Shown here in pieces: positions 61,101 to 64,000 of a stretch of DNA of 64,000 nucleotides (the first letter of the stretch is position 1; every line of letters starts with the position of its first letter). Source of the stretch: Cordia subcordata (Eukaryota > Streptophyta > Magnoliopsida > Boraginales > Cordiaceae); assembly GCA_028554755.1 (NCBI GenBank), contig JAPTOF010000019.1, forward strand, positions 1,250,001 to 1,314,000. The letters run 5' to 3'. Position numbers and translations under genes: made by a program. Under the pieces are notes generated by a model. The model ran no database searches, was not told where the DNA came from, and saw only the letters and a program-made list of their open reading frames with translations.

Positions 61101-63566
61101 ACACATCATTTTTTCTGAAGACTATGCATTTACAGTGGAGGGTGGTCATAAACATTTGGATGGAGATTATGTCTGTTTTGTTATTAGTTAAGCAGCAGTG
61201 ATTCTGTTTTGTATTAGTTAAGCAGCAGCGACTCTGCACAAAGGGGGGAAAAAAAAAGCAGCAGCAACACATGGTTTGAACTGCAGGTCTACAACTGATG
61301 TTACCCTCCACCCATATTGTAACACTTTCTATTCATTGTCCGGAATCAGTGTCTCCTTTCTGAGAGTTGATAAAGAACAATCTCCACTTTCCAGTATTTC
61401 CATTCTACAATCTAGAAACTACAACCATAGATTCTGTAGGAAAAGGAACTATGGAGGTCAATTTTGTCACACAGCTCTGAACGCCAGTTTATGTTGCATT
61501 CTGTACCTAATGAAGAGGTGCAAATATAAATGGGACAAAAGAAGTGGTATCTTCTGAAGAATCATTTAGTTTACACTAAAAACCCAGCTATAGAGTTATG
61601 ATCCACAAGATTTCCATGTCACTGAGAACTAATCATTTTCTTTCTCTGCTACTTTTACTTCACTAGGGTTTGCTTCTTTCAAATTTGAGCATCTGTGAGC
61701 TCTTAAATTAGAAGACCCTTGTCTATTGTCAGTAATATCTGAGTCATGCATTTGTCTTACTTTTGTTGAGTTCCGGGGTGGTCACTGTTTCCCAGTAGGC
61801 CAGTACGATAGCTAACATATATAGAAAGTGAACACTGTACTCTGTTTCTCTATGCATATTAATCTGCTTTTTGTTCCATATGTTTCTTAAGCTTTAGTGT
61901 TTCTGTGATGTGGCTGTGATGCACTGTTTTACCTAAAATTATATTCATTGTTTTCTTCTCTTTCCACCCATGCACTTAAATAATCCGCTTTCCTCCTTGT
62001 ACCTGTAAATTCTATGATAAATTTCTTCTACCATTTTCTGTTTTCTGTGTAGTTTCATTTCATATTGCTCTTTTACTCTTTAGTCATTCATGCTGCCTTT
62101 CTTCACACATGTTTGTCTTTTCAGGTCATGAGAAGTGGTATTCCTAATTTTTGTGCAGTTGCCCTAGCTCTAAATGATATGGGGTATGTTCAACAAGCTC
62201 ATCCTGAAGTGGCATGTTTTAGTAATAGCAGTTGTTTATGTAAGCACGCAATAGAGAAATCTTCAATTCGTGATTATATATATAATAATTTTAGAACAAC
62301 CTGCATTTTCACCGTCAATTGATTCCCAGTCTCCCACAATAGTAGTGTTGTTTCTCGCATTGCACCTCTGAGTTTAAGACAGTTTCATATATGAGTTTTG
62401 GTTAGAATAAATTCATGCATGCATGTGAGCTGCTGTTTTTATCAAGAGAAATAAACGTGGAGATAAATGGAGAAAGGAAAGAACATAAGAAGCTGATGTC
62501 AACTTTATGTTCAGAATATATCTATAAGGATTAGAGGGAAGATCTTTCAGGGGTTTCGGCCCCTGGAGTCTGTAACTATTTGTTGGTCTTAGTTCATGAT
62601 GAAATTTTTTAGCACTCCATGTCCCAGAATGATAATAAAATTTGGTTTCCTAACAATGATCTTAACTGACTTTTGTCTTTCTAGCTTGGATATCTGTAAA
62701 GCCACTTATATGGACATTTAGGGGGTAATAATGATAAATAGTTGTCCAACTAGAAACTTTATTATTGAAGGCAGAGTGATTAATGTAACTGCAAGCGGTT
62801 AAGAAACGTACAAATATGGCAAAGGTGGAAGGCTGAGGCATCAATTGCATAAGCTTTTACAACGTGAAAGTTTTGGTGGGTTGCCATGATACTGCTGAAA
62901 AGCTCATTAATTGTGTTGGAGTTGTTATTTAAAGAGGTTAGCTGAGTCAAATGCATAAACAATTATAAGAAACTAAGACTGATTTGTCTGTCCCTTCTTA
63001 CTTCCATAAAGGCAAATCTTTAATTGCAAGCTTCTTGTGATTGATCTGTCTTTCCAGATTATTGGTGACCTACCTACCTTTGTTTGTTCATGAGTTCTAT
63101 TTTGTTGTATTTTCCTTCAGTAAATAACCTTTGCAATCTTGTCTTATGCTGCATAACTTAATGCTCTGTACCTCTTAAGGGGTTTAGTTTTACTACAGTT
63201 AAGCTACTTACCTTTGGAATTTGGATATTAGAAATACAAAAGGGAAAAGAAAAGAAAAGGGATCATTTTATTGGACCTGGTAGGAAGCTGTGTATTACGC
63301 CTTCTGCTTAATGGAGGGATTTCAGTAACTCCACATGCGAGCAATATTTGATTAATTTTGTTTTATACTGTCTTTTGATGATGCTGTGCAGGTATAAAGC
63401 TGTAGGCATTAGATTAGACTCTGGTGATCTTGCATATCTATCCACTGAAGCTAGGAAGTTCTTTCATGCAATTGAGAAGGAATTTAATGTCCATGACTTT
63501 GGAAAGATGGACATAACAGCTAGTAATGATCTCAACGAGGAAACGATTGATGCATTAAACAAGCAG
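55126..63566 (+). CDS. NAPRT: Nicotinate phosphoribosyltransferase, 5' part (10 exons visible)
   Basis: Exons: 55126-55283, 56926-57073, 57853-57972, 58114-58248, 58334-58395, 58505-58580, 59647-59748, 60920-61036, 62125-62183, 63392-63566; all in phase, 384 codons, ending in a phase-0 donor. The plant enzyme has about 550-560 residues, so roughly the last third lies beyond the window. It catalyses nicotinate + PRPP (+ATP) to nicotinate mononucleotide, the entry step of the Preiss-Handler route to NAD. Visible motifs: Leu-Thr-Asp-Leu-Tyr-Gln-Phe-Thr-Met (substrate pocket), Arg-Gly-Thr-His-Ser-His-Ala-Phe (the catalytic, phosphorylated His region), Gly-Glu-Thr-Asn-Gln-Ser-Glu-Leu, and Arg-Leu-Asp-Ser-Gly-Asp-Leu-Ala (phosphoribosyl binding). 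Intron 1 carries plastid DNA. Confidence 0.93.
55829..56190 (-). pseudogene. Plastid ndhB fragment inserted in NAPRT intron 1 (NUPT)
   Basis: On the minus strand about 360 bases encode part of the chloroplast NADH dehydrogenase-like subunit 2. Tell-tale stretches are [21 protein letters not shown] and [10 protein letters not shown]. It is a fragment of the roughly 510-residue protein, and it has a C-run frameshift near 55904-55911 plus scattered substitutions, so it is a decayed nuclear copy. Codons known to be C-to-U edited in ndhB transcripts are still in the genomic form, so the source was DNA. The limits are approximate. Confidence 0.88.
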
Positions 63567-64000
63567 GTAAATTTGGTGGAAATAAGTTCTGAAAAATGTA
63601 ACTCTCTAGGATAAACTTCTTCCATTGTCTCTGAAAAGAAAGCGTTTTGTACATGGTCCTGAGCGGTTCTTTTGCTAGCTGTATAATTCTAAGGTTAAAT
63701 CTGATCAGGGTAGTCTATCATGCACCCTTCTCTGTCTTGCATTTATCTCCCTCTACCATCTATATGTGCATATTCATATCATTTTCCACACTTAGCATAA
63801 ATGATGTTTCCATTTTTTTGTAAAGTACTCATTGCCTGATACAGCCATATGATACAAATTTGAACAGTTACAATATATTTACTGGGGAATTTGCTGATAG
63901 TTCTCACAGATGGAACTGCTTTCCTTGTTCATGTATTTATCTTCAATCTACAATTATTGCTACACTAGCTATTTGATTGACACGATCACTAATATGCTGA
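63567..64000 (+). other. NAPRT intron 10, start
   Basis: Intron sequence after the donor GTAAAT at 63567. No further NAPRT exon is recognised before the window ends. Confidence 0.6.

Noticed and set aside
1..64000. CRISPR arrays, operons, bacterial defence systems
   Set aside because: The window is plant nuclear DNA with spliced genes; direct repeats present are microsatellites, tandem intron repeats or transposon ends.

Overview
This is nuclear DNA from a flowering plant, most likely a eudicot. The genes are split by many introns with GT/AG borders. The protein families are plant-specific, and the intergenic DNA is AT-rich and full of plant MITEs, a tRNA-derived SINE, a pararetrovirus relic and a plastid DNA insert. 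I cannot name the species.

Layout. (1) 0.9-4.6 kb: a decayed endogenous pararetrovirus (Caulimoviridae-like) on the minus strand. (2) 4.7-7.0 kb: AT-rich repeats, including an inverted-repeat element with a MITE nested in it. (3) 7.75-18.76 kb, plus strand: CURLY LEAF (CLF), the E(z) histone H3K27 methyltransferase of PRC2, in 17 coding exons (917 aa). A SINE follows it at 19.3-19.6 kb. (4) 20.43-23.25 kb, plus: a PLC-X-domain secreted/anchored protein (8 exons, 430 aa). (5) 24.40-27.00 kb, minus: a small F-box protein (5 exons, 235 aa), convergent with gene 4. (6) 29.8-34.9 kb and 38.2-42.8 kb, plus: two RING-H2 E3 ligase genes that are old tandem duplicates; promoter blocks and a leader intron are still recognisable in both. 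(7) 42.8-50.1 kb: a gene-poor, very AT-rich stretch with MITEs. (8) 50.14-52.88 kb, plus: an ALCATRAZ/SPATULA-type bHLH factor (7 exons, 373 aa). (9) 55.13 kb to beyond the right edge, plus: nicotinate phosphoribosyltransferase (10 exons visible), carrying a plastid ndhB fragment in intron 1.

The genes do not form a pathway. They are chromatin silencing, a phosphodiesterase-fold protein, two ubiquitin-ligase components, a carpel/fruit transcription factor and NAD salvage. What links them is gene order. From memory of the Arabidopsis map, the same families sit in three separate pieces: ALC-RING-PLC-F-box on chromosome 5, SPT-NAPRT1 on chromosome 4, and CLF close to NAPRT2 on chromosome 2. This window therefore looks like a less fractionated version of one ancestral block.

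All exon structures were built by hand from splice-site phase and family resemblance; no database search was run. I found no credible new molecular system. The observations most worth following are the shifted start codon in the first RING gene, the preserved gene order, the ndhB insert with unedited codons, and the mobile elements whose target-site duplications can be read directly.
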